Of a stretch of 64,000 bases of DNA, positions 54,142 through 63,068 are shown one piece after another. Origin of the DNA: Bacteroides caccae (GTDB lineage Bacteria > Bacteroidota > Bacteroidia > Bacteroidales > Bacteroidaceae); contig NZ_CP022412.2 of NCBI RefSeq assembly GCF_002222615.2, forward strand, positions 3,782,001 to 3,846,000, given 5' to 3'. Position 1 is the stretch's first letter. Every line of letters begins with the position of its first letter. The notes under the pieces were generated by a model. The model had not been told where the DNA came from and did no database searches. It saw nothing but the letters and a program-made list of their open reading frames with translations. Made by a program: the position numbers and the translations under genes.

Positions 54142-55523
54142 TGATGAATACCGAAAACAGAGTTTCGCCCCAAGCACCCGAAATAGAGGAAGCGATCCTC
54201 GGCGCCTGCCTGATAGAACAGGAAGCCATGCCGCTGGTAGCCGACAAGCTACGCCCCGAAATGTTTTACGTGCTACGCCACCAGATAATCTACGCCGCCA
54301 TGCTGGCGATGTATCAGGCGGGTACCAAAATCGACATCCTCACCGTGAAAGAGGAACTTTCACACCGCGGAAAGCTCGAAGAAGCGGGCGGTCCGTATGG
54401 TATCACCCAACTGAGCAGTAAAGTGGCAAGTTCCGCACACATCGAATACCACATCCGGATTGTGCACGAAAAATACCTGCGGCGCGAAATGATCCTGGGC
54501 TTCAACAAACTTCTCGCCTGTTCGCTGGACGAAACCATGGATATCGACGACTCGCTGATAGATGCACACAACCTGCTCGACCGCCTGGAGGGTGAGTTCA
54601 ACCACAACACCCACCTGCGCGACATGGACGCACTGATGAGCGCCGCCATGACCGAAGCCGAGGGACGTATCGCCAAGAGTACGAACGGAGTGACCGGCAT
54701 TCCCACCGGACTGACGGATCTGGACCGCATGACGTCCGGACTCCAGAACAGTGATCTAATAGTACTTGCCGCCCGTCCCGGTGTAGGGAAAACCGGCATG
54801 GCATTGCATCTGGCACGGAACGCGGCAATGGCAGGATATGCCGTAGCCGTCTACAGTCTTGAGATGCAAGGGGAAAGGCTGGCCGACCGCTGGCTGACGG
54901 CAGCCAGTGAGATCAGCGCCCGCCGGTGGCGGTCGGGAACAGTCAGCACGCAGGAACTGGCAGAAGCACACGCCACAGCCGCCGACCTCGCACGTCTCCC
55001 GATACACGTAGATGACAGTACATCGGTCAACATGGAACACATCCGTTGCAGCGCCCGGCTGCTGCAAAGCCGGAATGAGTGCAACATGATTATCATCGAT
55101 TACCTGCAACTATGCGACATGACGACGGGACAAAACAACCGTAACCGAGAGCAGGAAGTGGCGCAAGCCACCCGCAAGGCCAAGCTGCTTGCCAAAGAAC
55201 TGAATGTGCCTGTGGTGTTGCTCAGCCAGTTGAACCGTGTGTCGGAGGGCCGTCCCGCCGGTCGCCCCGAACTGTCACAACTCCGCGAGAGCGGAGCGAT
55301 CGAGCAGGATGCGGACGTCGTGTTACTACTCTACCGCCCTGCCCTCGCACGCATACCGACCGACCGCGAAAGCGGTTATCCCACCGAAGGGCTCGGCATT
55401 ATAATCGTAGCCAAACAACGCAACGGGGAAACCGGGAACGCTTATTTCGGGCATAATCCGGAAATGACAAAAATTACGGACTATGTACCGCCATTGGAGT
55501 TTCTGCTGAAACATGCAAAGTAA
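54141..55523 (+). CDS. DnaB-like replicative helicase (phage-type paralogue)
   Basis: 460 residues. The N-terminal helical domain (PEIEEAILGACLIEQEAM) and the RecA-like domain are present, with Walker A AARPGVGKT (210-218), MIIIDYLQLCDM as Walker B, LSQLNRVSEGRP and GAIEQDADVVLLLYRP near the C-terminus. It is shorter than a chromosomal DnaB and lies in a cassette with a wHTH protein, HU-like protein and amidase, so it is likely of phage or mobile origin. The DNA is more GC-rich than the neighbouring genes. Its start overlaps the upstream stop by one base. Confidence 0.87.
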   Translation: MMNTENRVSPQAPEIEEAILGACLIEQEAMPLVADKLRPEMFYVLRHQIIYAAMLAMYQAGTKIDILTVKEELSHRGKLEEAGGPYGITQLSSKVASSAHIEYHIRIVHEKYLRREMILGFNKLLACSLDETMDIDDSLIDAHNLLDRLEGEFNHNTHLRDMDALMSAAMTEAEGRIAKSTNGVTGIPTGLTDLDRMTSGLQNSDLIVLAARPGVGKTGMALHLARNAAMAGYAVAVYSLEMQGERLADRWLTAASEISARRWRSGTVSTQELAEAHATAADLARLPIHVDDSTSVNMEHIRCSARLLQSRNECNMIIIDYLQLCDMTTGQNNRNREQEVAQATRKAKLLAKELNVPVVLLSQLNRVSEGRPAGRPELSQLRESGAIEQDADVVLLLYRPALARIPTDRESGYPTEGLGIIIVAKQRNGETGNAYFGHNPEMTKITDYVPPLEFLLKHAK

Positions 55524-55628
55524 AAGTGATTCCAGTGTGAGACAGATTCAATTTTATACAACAATAATTTTCAATCATCCGTGCCTTGTTTTATTTCAAA
55601 AATCAGTATAAAATAAATGGCAAAATAC

Positions 55629-55659
55629 TTGACTTCTCCTTTCAGATTTTGTATATTTG
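55629..55659 (+). promoter_or_regulatory. Promoter of the HU-like gene
   Basis: TTGA, 19-nt spacer and TATATTTG (55652-55659), 54 bp before the ATG. Confidence 0.65.
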
Positions 55660-55713
55660 TAATGTCAATAATGACAGAAAATATTATTACTTAAACCTTA
55701 ACTTTTTTCAATT

Positions 55714-56223
55714 ATGAACGTATTAGTGGAGCGCTATCAGCGCAGAAAGTATGTGAATCAGGAAGATTCGCAGGTGTTGTATTATGTACGCCAGAAATCG
55801 GGTACTGTGAGAGTTATGGACGTCAATAAGCTGGCGAATGCGATCGAGGCGAATTCTTCGCTCACAGCGGGAGATGTGAAGCACGCTATCGAGGCTTTTG
55901 TAGAGCAGTTGCGTCTGTCGCTCACGCAGGGCGATAAAGTGAAGATCGACGGATTGGGCACGTTCCACATCACGTTGAGCAGCGAGGGCACGGAGAAGGA
56001 GAAAGATTGCACGGTGCGCAGTATCCGCCGGGTGAATGTCCGTTTCGTGGCGGACAAGGCGCTGCACCTGGTGAATACCAGCCACACTGCCACCCGAAGT
56101 GAGAATAATGTAGATTTCGTCCTTGCGGGGAAGGGCGAAGGTGAAACCGACGGCTCCGATGACGGAAACGGCGGAAATGATAAACCGGGCGGCGGTGGTG
56201 TCACTCCCGACCCGTCTGTTTAA
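55714..56223 (+). CDS. HU-HIG-type DNA-binding protein with Gly-rich tail
   Basis: 169 residues. The HU-like domain covers about 1-115, with MDVNKLANAIEANSSLTAGDVKHAI, an arm region, and GLGTFHITLSSEGTEK in place of the usual HU strand; this is the longer HU variant common in Bacteroides. The C-terminal 45 residues are disordered and rich in Gly, Asp and Asn (GSDDGNGGNDKPGGGG). It has its own promoter in the 190-bp gap after the helicase. It is likely a DNA-organising protein of the cassette, not the main chromosomal HU. Confidence 0.8.
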   Translation: MNVLVERYQRRKYVNQEDSQVLYYVRQKSGTVRVMDVNKLANAIEANSSLTAGDVKHAIEAFVEQLRLSLTQGDKVKIDGLGTFHITLSSEGTEKEKDCTVRSIRRVNVRFVADKALHLVNTSHTATRSENNVDFVLAGKGEGETDGSDDGNGGNDKPGGGGVTPDPSV

Positions 56224-56251
56224 AGGTATTCTTCATTAATAAATCACATTC

Positions 56252-56536
56252 ATGTTAGATAAGATTATAGAAATCATTATGACGGTGCTGCCCTTTCTGG
56301 GCAGCAGCCGCAAGAAGCGCAAAGTCATGGCGCAGGAGGTAAAAGAGTTCAGCGAACTGGTGAAAGACCAATATACTTTTCTGATGCAGCAATTGGAGAA
56401 GGTGTTGAAGGATTATTTTGACCTTAGTTCGAGGGTGAAGGAAATGCATACGGAGATCTTTTCACTGCGGGGACAACTTGCACAGGCGGCAGCCCTGCAA
56501 TGCAGCAATAAAGATTGTACGCAACGGGCGCTGTGA
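56252..56536 (+). CDS. Small protein between HU-like gene and amidase
   Basis: 94 residues, unrecognised. Residues 1-18 are hydrophobic (IIEIIMTVLPFLG), followed by RKKRK and a helical, coiled-coil-like part (about 30-75), then two Cys near the end (CSNKDC). One short membrane segment with a basic patch would suit a holin-like or spanin-like partner of the amidase; this is inference from position. Related cassettes often carry a roughly 30-aa protein here; this one is longer. The amidase ATG starts 10 bp downstream. Confidence 0.5.
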   Translation: MLDKIIEIIMTVLPFLGSSRKKRKVMAQEVKEFSELVKDQYTFLMQQLEKVLKDYFDLSSRVKEMHTEIFSLRGQLAQAAALQCSNKDCTQRAL

Positions 56537-56546
56537 AAGAGAACGT

Positions 56547-56996
56547 ATGCGACCTATAAAGTTGATAGTAATCCACTGTTCCGCTACACGTGAGGACAGG
56601 GAGTTTACGGAATATGACTTGGATATCTGCCACCGCAGGCGGGGATTCAACGGGACGGGATACCATTTTTATATCCGCAAAAATGGGGATATCAAATCGA
56701 CCCGACCTCTCGAACGCATCGGCGCACACACCCGTGGCTTCAACAAAGAAAGTATCGGTATCTGCTACGAAGGCGGGCTCGACTGCAAGGGACATCCCAA
56801 AGATACCCGTACCGAATGGCAGAAACATTCGATGCGTGTGCTGATTCTCACTTTATTGAAGGATTACCCGGGCTGCCGCATCTGCGGACATCGCGACCTC
56901 AGTCCCGACCTGAACGGAAACGGTGAGATAGAACCGGAAGAATGGATCAAGGCTTGTCCCTGCTTTAATGCTGAAAAGGATTGGGGGAAGGTGTAA
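56547..56996 (+). CDS. N-acetylmuramoyl-L-alanine amidase (Amidase_2)
   Basis: Zinc amidase of the T7 lysozyme/PGRP type, 149 residues, with no signal peptide. Ligands and neighbours visible: LIVIHCSATRED (His), YHFYIRKNGDI, GICYEGG, CGHRDLSPD (His) and ACPCFN (Cys). It should cut the bond between muramic acid and the stem peptide; without a signal it needs help to reach the wall, as phage endolysins do. The frame extends to 56478, but the ATG at 56547 begins right before the domain and is preferred. Confidence 0.88.
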   Translation: MRPIKLIVIHCSATREDREFTEYDLDICHRRRGFNGTGYHFYIRKNGDIKSTRPLERIGAHTRGFNKESIGICYEGGLDCKGHPKDTRTEWQKHSMRVLILTLLKDYPGCRICGHRDLSPDLNGNGEIEPEEWIKACPCFNAEKDWGKV

Positions 56997-57031
56997 ACTG
57001 AGAAAAGCGCTCTCCTTTCTCTAAAAAGATG

Positions 57032-57089
57032 AAACAGGAAACTCCAACTAACCGATTGATAAAGTCGGATTAGTTGGAGTTTCCTGTTT
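57032..57089. terminator. Very long hairpin after the amidase
   Basis: A perfect 20-bp stem, AAACAGGAAACTCCAACTAA with its complement, plus an inner CCGA/TCGG stem. It ends in a T-rich stretch. It closes the cassette and is unusually long for a terminator. Confidence 0.75.
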
Positions 57090-57120
57090 ATTCAAAAAGA
57101 AATTCTTTCTTTTATTGATT

Positions 57121-57400
57121 CTTCTTCAAATTTGGTGGTAATTTAACCAGTCGGTGGTATCTCCATTCCCCTCCTTCGGGGAAGGAGGGGTGGCTGAAAG
57201 CCGGGGTGGTAGGTGGATACACAATGCTGATAATAATAGACTTACGCATTCACCTACCACCTCCCCCTACGGGTACTCCTCCTTCCCGAAGGAGGAGAAT
57301 GGAGAATACTATCGACTATCAAATTATTGTTGAATACTATCGACTATCAACTTTCAAATTATTATTTTCCTAATTAAGTTTACCACCAAATTTGAAGAAG
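57121..57400 (+). mobile_element. MITE-like repeat, copy A (280 bp)
   Basis: The ends are inverted repeats, CTTCTTCAAATTTGGTGGTA at the left and its complement at the right, 21 bp perfect. Inside are GC-rich hairpins (CCCCTCCTTCGGGGAAGGAGGGG and CTCCTCCTTCGGGAAGGAG, first cut here) and a direct repeat GAATACTATCGACTATCAA. There is no coding frame. Copy B (60029-60308) is the same sequence in the opposite orientation, 274 of 280 bases identical by my count. It ends 7 bp before the metalloprotease stop codon. Confidence 0.85.
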
Positions 57401-57407
57401 CAACCTT

Positions 57408-59945
57408 TTATTTTGCTTCGAATGCAGTATCAATCAATGCTTTCAGGTTCAGGTAATGGCTTCTGTATATACCACCGGAAGCGCTTGCTGCATTGGCAAG
57501 GTCTCTCCGGAGATCTGTCAGTTGCCCACGGGCAATGGCGGATGCTTCCGACAGAGAATCGGGCATATACTGATTGGCGTTCGTCTTCGGTTTCTCGAGC
57601 ATTGCAGTCAATGAGTTGACATAGACTTTCTGCAAGGCACGTTGATTGAGGTCGGGTCTTTTCCCTCCTCTCAGATCATTCCAGATACTCTTTCTCAAAT
57701 CCTGGAACATCTCAGCGGAAGTGTAGGCTTTCGTACCGTTCATCAACTCGTTAGTTGTCATTTTATCCAATGTGCGGCTGCTAAGCAAGCCTTTCAGTAT
57801 GCCACTCTGCACACTGAAGATAAAACTGGAGGTGTTGACCTGGGCTTTCTCCAACAGTTGGCTATCCATTAGCCAGGTAGGCATGGTGAACAGTTCTTTG
57901 TTCAGGAAGGCCATTGCTTTCTTCTGTATCTCTTTCGGCACAAATTCCACTGCTTTCACATCGGTCTGCTCTACCGAAATCGGGGTGCTGTAAATACCGG
58001 CAACATTGGTCGCCACGTGTCCCATATACAGAGAGAATTGTCCGGCGACATTACTATATAAAGTTCTTGCTTTCTCGTAACCTTCGTTCGGCTCGTACGT
58101 CCACTTTATAATTTCGGGCATGATACGTTTCAGGTTCTTGATACCATATGTACCAGCCAGCATAGCATCGTCTCCCAAGTCTTCGTTCTGGTTGCGGGGA
58201 TCGTCGCGGTCGCTTTCCGTACCGAAGGTGTAACGCTTGTCTTCTTTCAGCTTACTGATAATCCACTTGTTCATGTGAGGAATTTCATCTTCCGCCGTCT
58301 TGAATTCGGGCATCCAGCGATACCCCCACTCGATAGACCAATCGTCATAGATACCGATGCGCGGGAAGATTCCGGCACGTGAGATGCTGTCTTCCGGCTG
58401 GGCGATGTAGTTGAAACGTGCGTAGTCCATGATAGACGGGGTGTGGCCGTTGGCTTCCACCCATGCTTTGTCTCTCAGTTTCTCTACCGGAACGGTAGCG
58501 GAAGAACCGAAGTTATGACGCAAGCCGAGTGTGTGGCCTACTTCATGAGAAGACACGAAGCGTATCAATTCGCCCATGAGTTCATCGTCAAACTGAGGTT
58601 TGCGTGCCCCCGGGTCTATGGCTCCGGCCTGTACGATATACCAGTTGTAGAGCAACAACATTACATTGTGATACCAGTTGATATGTGTTTCCAGAATTTC
58701 ACCGCTGCGGGGATCGTGTACGTGAGGACCGCTTGCGTTCGGAATGTCGGAAGGCTTATAGACGATAGCCGAGTGGCGGGCGTCTTCCAAACTCCAGGTA
58801 GGATCGTCCGTGGGGGCTTCCTTACCGATAATGGCATTCTTGAATCCGGCTTTCTCGAAGGCTTTCTGCCAGTCGTTGACACCTTGAATCAGGTAGGGAA
58901 CCCACTTCTTAGGAGTAGCAGGGTCGATGTAAATAACGATCGGTTTCTTGGGTTCTACAAGTTCTCCTCTCAGATATCTTTCTTTGTCCTCGTCTTTCGG
59001 TTCGAGACGCCAACGGGTGATGTTCGCTTTGTATTTCATACCGTGCGGGTTACCGTCAAAGTCTTTATAGCCGACAGCAAAATAGCCTACGCGGGGGTCA
59101 TAGAGTCGCGGTTTCATCGGCTCTTTGGGCAGGAGCAGCATAGAGCTGTTCAGTTCGTAAGTCATCGGACCGGTGGAGTTGTAGTATTGAGCAATCATTT
59201 TCTCAAGAGCGCTGCCCATAGGCGGTTTCCGTTGGAAGGTGCGCACGGTGCGGATTTCGATATTCTGCGGGAAGGCTTTCAAGGTGTCGATATAGCTGGC
59301 GTCGGAGATCATTGAAGTCGCCCCGATATTATCTTTCGCATAGTTGGAGAAAGAGAACATATCATTATCCCTGCGGATAAAGTCGGTCATTTCGATCACA
59401 TAGTTTTTCGTCAGGCTGTCCTTGCGCATCGTCTTCAGCGGGAAGGTGGCAACGATAGGTTGCACGTTGGAGTTCAGCACTGCCTGATACATTCCCAGTG
59501 TATCGGTGGAATGTTCCAGATAAGAGATCTGACGGATAAACAGTTTGTTGTCCCGTCCCAGTTCGAAACGTATCACTTCATCGCTGATATGGTCGCCCGG
59601 ATAGCCGGCTTTACGTTTTTGTTTGTCCACCGGGGCCTTTACAATACGGTTGACAATCAGAATATCCCGTCCAAACAGGGAATCGGGGATTTCGAAGAAG
59701 TATTTTCCTTCTATACAGTGCACCTTGAAGAAACCGTTCATAGTCTTGGCTTTACCGGTGATTACGCTTGCATAAGGTTGGAAAGGAGATTTCTTGGCTT
59801 TCGCTATGGAGTCGGCTTTCGCTTTGTCGACAGCTTCCGTCTTACTGTTTTTCTTTTTCTTCTTTTTAAAGATGTCGGTTGACTGCGCTCCGGCCGTTGG
59901 AATCAACATTGCCAGAAGCAACAAAAAGGTAGTTAGTTTTCTCAT
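57408..59945 (-). CDS. Zinc metalloprotease, DUF5117/DUF4953 type
   Basis: Exported protein of 845 residues. A signal peptide covers about 1-20 (AGAQS). A Lys-rich stretch (27-52) precedes the beta-rich DUF5118/5117 parts. The peptidase motif is HEVGHTLGLRH with His 467, Glu 468, His 471 and His 477, the metzincin-like zinc signature. Bacteroides have several paralogues with unknown substrates. It is the only gene between two inverted MITE-like repeats and has its own consensus promoter, which lies inside the unit. Its Lys-rich run (FKKKKKKNSKTE) is unusual. Confidence 0.87.
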   Translation of the reverse strand: MRKLTTFLLLLAMLIPTAGAQSTDIFKKKKKKNSKTEAVDKAKADSIAKAKKSPFQPYASVITGKAKTMNGFFKVHCIEGKYFFEIPDSLFGRDILIVNRIVKAPVDKQKRKAGYPGDHISDEVIRFELGRDNKLFIRQISYLEHSTDTLGMYQAVLNSNVQPIVATFPLKTMRKDSLTKNYVIEMTDFIRRDNDMFSFSNYAKDNIGATSMISDASYIDTLKAFPQNIEIRTVRTFQRKPPMGSALEKMIAQYYNSTGPMTYELNSSMLLLPKEPMKPRLYDPRVGYFAVGYKDFDGNPHGMKYKANITRWRLEPKDEDKERYLRGELVEPKKPIVIYIDPATPKKWVPYLIQGVNDWQKAFEKAGFKNAIIGKEAPTDDPTWSLEDARHSAIVYKPSDIPNASGPHVHDPRSGEILETHINWYHNVMLLLYNWYIVQAGAIDPGARKPQFDDELMGELIRFVSSHEVGHTLGLRHNFGSSATVPVEKLRDKAWVEANGHTPSIMDYARFNYIAQPEDSISRAGIFPRIGIYDDWSIEWGYRWMPEFKTAEDEIPHMNKWIISKLKEDKRYTFGTESDRDDPRNQNEDLGDDAMLAGTYGIKNLKRIMPEIIKWTYEPNEGYEKARTLYSNVAGQFSLYMGHVATNVAGIYSTPISVEQTDVKAVEFVPKEIQKKAMAFLNKELFTMPTWLMDSQLLEKAQVNTSSFIFSVQSGILKGLLSSRTLDKMTTNELMNGTKAYTSAEMFQDLRKSIWNDLRGGKRPDLNQRALQKVYVNSLTAMLEKPKTNANQYMPDSLSEASAIARGQLTDLRRDLANAASASGGIYRSHYLNLKALIDTAFEAK

Positions 59946-59973
59946 GTTCTTATTTTTAAGATGTTAATAACTG

Positions 59974-60004
59974 CAAAGTTAACTATTCACACGAGCTATC
60001 CAAA
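59974..60004 (-). promoter_or_regulatory. Promoter of the metalloprotease gene
   Basis: TTTG (60004-60001), 19 nt, TAACTTTG (59981-59974) on the minus strand: a full consensus match, lying between copy B of the repeat and the gene. Confidence 0.78.
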
Positions 60005-60028
60005 CAATACTTCCTTATTTTTCAGGTT

Positions 60029-60308
60029 CTTCTTCTAATTTGGTGGTAAAATTAATTAGGAAAATAATAATTTGAAAGTTGATAGTCGATAGTATTCAAC
60101 AATAATTTGATAGTCGATAGTATTCTCCATTCTCCTCCTTCGGGAAGGAGGAGTACCCGTAGGGGGAGGTGGTAGGTGAATGCGTAAGTCGGTTATTATC
60201 AACATTGTGTATCCACCTACCACCCCGGCTTTCAGCCACCCCTCCTTCCCCGAAGGAGGGGAATGGAGATACCACCGACTAGTTAAATTACCACCAAATT
60301 TGAAGAAG
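60029..60308 (-). mobile_element. MITE-like repeat, copy B (280 bp)
   Basis: Reverse complement of copy A with six differences by my count, same 280-bp length and terminal repeats. It lies 83 bp upstream of the metalloprotease and 68 bp after the flippase-like gene. Its internal hairpins could also stop transcripts coming from the inositol-lipid operon. Confidence 0.85.
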
Positions 60309-60376
60309 CATCATTTTTCAAAGCCAAACGAGAATTTTCTTTTCCGGCTTAAAATTGACGCAGTATGCCATGCCGG

Positions 60377-61369
60377 CTAATTTCCTTTCCTGTTTCCAAC
60401 CTTCATCAGAGCAAGCCCGATCACGATCCAGACCATTTCGCGGACACGGGTAATCAGTGCAGCATAAACCCCGTAGGCTCCGGAAAGGGAGAGGCCACCT
60501 ACGGCAAGTGCAAAGCCTCCTTCACGTCCACCGAGCTGCATCGGCAAGAAGAACAAAAGATTGGCCAACAAGGAGGAAAAGGCAGCAATCAGGCAGCAGT
60601 CGGCAAAGCTGACGTTTGTTGTCAGCACATTAAGTATCAGCCAGATCTCAAGGCAACTGACAACACGAGCCGTGTATTCTAGAAAGAGGGCCGAATAAAA
60701 AGTACGTTTCTTCTGCCGGTGAAGGAGGGCGATTTGCTTATCTATGTTTTCCAGTTTCTCTTTATGGGTTTCGGCAAAATGAAGTACTTTCTTCTTTAGA
60801 AAAGGGAGACGACTACCCATGCGGATAAAGGCAACTGCCATACCGTGCCGGTAGCCTTTTATAAAAAGGACGGTAACCAGCAGGCAGAATAAAGTGATAG
60901 CTCCCAGAATAACGCTCATGACCCACCCTACGGGATAGAGACAGACATACAACAGGACGGAAGTCAGCCAGAAACAAAAGTGGGAGAAGATGTGCATCAT
61001 CACGTAGAGAATCACCGAAGAGGTAGCCCTTTCGATTCCGATAAAGGGTTTCAGCTCCATAATCCGATAAGGCTCGCCTCCCATGAGCCCGACGGGTGTC
61101 ACATAATTGAGCGCAAAGCCTGTTACGGTAAATTTATAAAGCCGGGAAAAGGAAAAGCCCGGTTTGCCTCCGCTACGGATGATGATATACCATGACAGCG
61201 TATTAATAAGGTAGACAAACAGCCAAAGCAACAAGACCAAGGGCAAATATATTCCTGCACGCTTCAGATTCACCCAAAGTTCCCGATAATCCATATCGAA
61301 TGTGAATATCATTATCAGGACGGCAATGATGCCAAAAGCGAGGAATATATTGCGGTACTTGTTCTTCAC
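60377..61369 (-). CDS. Flippase-like / LPG synthase TM-domain protein
   Basis: Inner-membrane protein, 330 residues with about eight hydrophobic segments. It belongs to the lysylphosphatidylglycerol synthase transmembrane (flippase-like) family and shows GGEPYRIMEL and LPMQLGGREGG, both typical. It lacks the soluble catalytic domain of MprF, so it is probably a lipid-moving or lipid-binding protein. It is the last gene of the inositol-lipid operon, 23 bp after the PAP2 gene. The start is GTG. Confidence 0.83.
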   Translation of the reverse strand: MKNKYRNIFLAFGIIAVLIMIFTFDMDYRELWVNLKRAGIYLPLVLLLWLFVYLINTLSWYIIIRSGGKPGFSFSRLYKFTVTGFALNYVTPVGLMGGEPYRIMELKPFIGIERATSSVILYVMMHIFSHFCFWLTSVLLYVCLYPVGWVMSVILGAITLFCLLVTVLFIKGYRHGMAVAFIRMGSRLPFLKKKVLHFAETHKEKLENIDKQIALLHRQKKRTFYSALFLEYTARVVSCLEIWLILNVLTTNVSFADCCLIAAFSSLLANLLFFLPMQLGGREGGFALAVGGLSLSGAYGVYAALITRVREMVWIVIGLALMKVGNRKGN

Positions 61370-61392
61370 TGCTTCTTATATACCTGTATATT

Positions 61393-62328
61393 TTACTTTA
61401 TATACTTATAATACCTGTCAAAGAATCTATTAAATGCCGGAATTTTCATCAGCCCGTATTCAAACACCAGCCAACCGAGTAATGCGCAGGATATACCGAG
61501 CAACACATCAATGATGTAGTGGTGACAGGAATAAACAGCCGTTCCCCAAATGCCCAGCATGATAACGGCAAAGAGAGTAATCACATACCACCTGCATTTG
61601 CCGATGATAGCATATACCAGAGCCACCACCATATAGGCGGCATGAAGCGAAGGCACTGCGGCAAAAACATTGGCATTGCGCCCGTAGATAGAGTCGAAAA
61701 TCGTCACACCGAAGAAAGCGTCGAAACGTCCCAGACCGGCTACGTTGCCCGGAGTGTTCAGTATCGGTTCGAAACCGTAATTAATGGCATACCAGGGGGG
61801 AGCAGCAGGATGAATGTAATAACCGGCAAAGCCGATTAAGTTGACCAGCAGAAATACCAGCGCAAAGCGGAGATATGTTTTTCTCTGCTTCTTGAAGTAC
61901 AGGCAAAGACCGAACAGGATAGGCACGGGGACCCAACACAGATAAAAGATGCCGGCAAAGACATCTGCAACCGGCCAGTTATGGGCAGCGAAATATTCGC
62001 ACGGGGTAATCAGGATACCGTTGTCCATGACCCCGAAAAGAGATTTCTCCAGATTGTATAATCCGGCTACATCAATCGGGTTCACTTCGTAATTGGGACA
62101 GATACGCATCCAGTCGTAGGAGATTCCGAAAATGGCAAAAGGCAACAGGGCTAATGCAAGTTTACGGGTGGGTAGCCCGGCAAAGAATAAGACCAGATAG
62201 AGTGCCACCATTAAGAAATGTTCGGAACGAAGTCCGATGAAGACACCTGTCAGCAAAAGAAAAAGAGCCATAGTGATTACAGTAATCAGGGCTTCATTCT
62301 TTGACGGCAGTTCAATAACTATTTTCAT
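61393..62328 (-). CDS. PAP2-family inositol phosphoceramide synthase-like protein
   Basis: Inner-membrane enzyme of 311 residues with about six helices. Catalytic PAP2 pieces are AAVPSLHAAYMV (His) and SCHHYIIDVLLG (His, Asp). It resembles the aureobasidin-type inositol phosphoceramide synthases that move phosphoinositol from phosphatidylinositol to ceramide. In B. thetaiotaomicron the homologue lies in the same order beside the PI-phosphate synthase, GtrA-like and PgpA-like genes. The reaction is taken from that knowledge. It follows the CDP-alcohol transferase by 46 bp. Confidence 0.85.
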   Translation of the reverse strand: MKIVIELPSKNEALITVITMALFLLLTGVFIGLRSEHFLMVALYLVLFFAGLPTRKLALALLPFAIFGISYDWMRICPNYEVNPIDVAGLYNLEKSLFGVMDNGILITPCEYFAAHNWPVADVFAGIFYLCWVPVPILFGLCLYFKKQRKTYLRFALVFLLVNLIGFAGYYIHPAAPPWYAINYGFEPILNTPGNVAGLGRFDAFFGVTIFDSIYGRNANVFAAVPSLHAAYMVVALVYAIIGKCRWYVITLFAVIMLGIWGTAVYSCHHYIIDVLLGISCALLGWLVFEYGLMKIPAFNRFFDRYYKYIK

Positions 62329-62374
62329 TCTAATAAGGTGTTAATATACCAATACTATTTAGCTTTTCGGACAA

Positions 62375-63025
62375 TTATTTCATCATTACCTTATAGCAAT
62401 GTCTCACACGCGCGAAAGCTGTGATATTGGCAAATACGGCAACGAAAGCCAAAGGTACAATCAGTATCAACATCGGGTCGAAAGCCGTGATATCTTTGAA
62501 TACACCGCAGAACAACGCTCCCAGACTGGTGAGTACCACACGTTCCGGACGCTGCATGAATCCTACTTTACACTCGATACCTAATCCTTCGGCACGTGCA
62601 CGAACATAGCTCACCATTAACGAACCGATCAATGCCACAAACGCAATCAGGGCATAAAAGAAATAATCTTTCATCGACAGGTAGTAGCAGATACCGAAAA
62701 ATGTCATCAGTTCGCTGTAACGGTCGAGCACCGAATCATAGAGTGCACCGAATTTGGAACTCATGTTTCCCAACCGCGCCACACGACCGTCCATCATATC
62801 GAACAATCCGGCAAACAGAATAACACCTCCCGCCCAACCGACGATAGCAAGGTCGTTCCGGCCGCCACAGATACCGGCATAGACAAACATTCCTGCTGCC
62901 ACCACGTTCAGGATAAATCCGGTTGTAGTGATAAAATTGGGAGTGATTCCGATTTTAATCATTCCGTGTATCAAAGGATTGATAATCTTATAAATCAACT
63001 GTTGCAAATAATCTCTGTAATTCAT
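62375..63025 (-). CDS. CDP-alcohol phosphatidyltransferase (PI-phosphate synthase-like)
   Basis: Joins CDP-diacylglycerol to an alcohol phosphate, here probably inositol phosphate. 216 residues, about six helices. The signature DG-x2-AR-x8-G-x3-D-x3-D is complete in [20 protein letters not shown] and the following SVLD. In the B. thetaiotaomicron cluster the homologue makes phosphatidylinositol phosphate, which a PgpA-like phosphatase then dephosphorylates; both are present here. It starts 43 bp after the GtrA-like gene. Confidence 0.87.
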   Translation of the reverse strand: MNYRDYLQQLIYKIINPLIHGMIKIGITPNFITTTGFILNVVAAGMFVYAGICGGRNDLAIVGWAGGVILFAGLFDMMDGRVARLGNMSSKFGALYDSVLDRYSELMTFFGICYYLSMKDYFFYALIAFVALIGSLMVSYVRARAEGLGIECKVGFMQRPERVVLTSLGALFCGVFKDITAFDPMLILIVPLAFVAVFANITAFARVRHCYKVMMK

Positions 63026-63068
63026 ATTGTGTCTAAATCTGTTTTTATCTAAATCTTCTGTTTTTATT

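Noticed and set aside
57130..57400. CRISPR-like or tandem repeat array
   Set aside because: The repeats are nested inverted repeats inside one MITE-like element, without regular spacers.
58443..59315. 290-codon plus-strand frame
   Set aside because: Antisense of the metalloprotease gene and its HEXXH motif; no independent signals.
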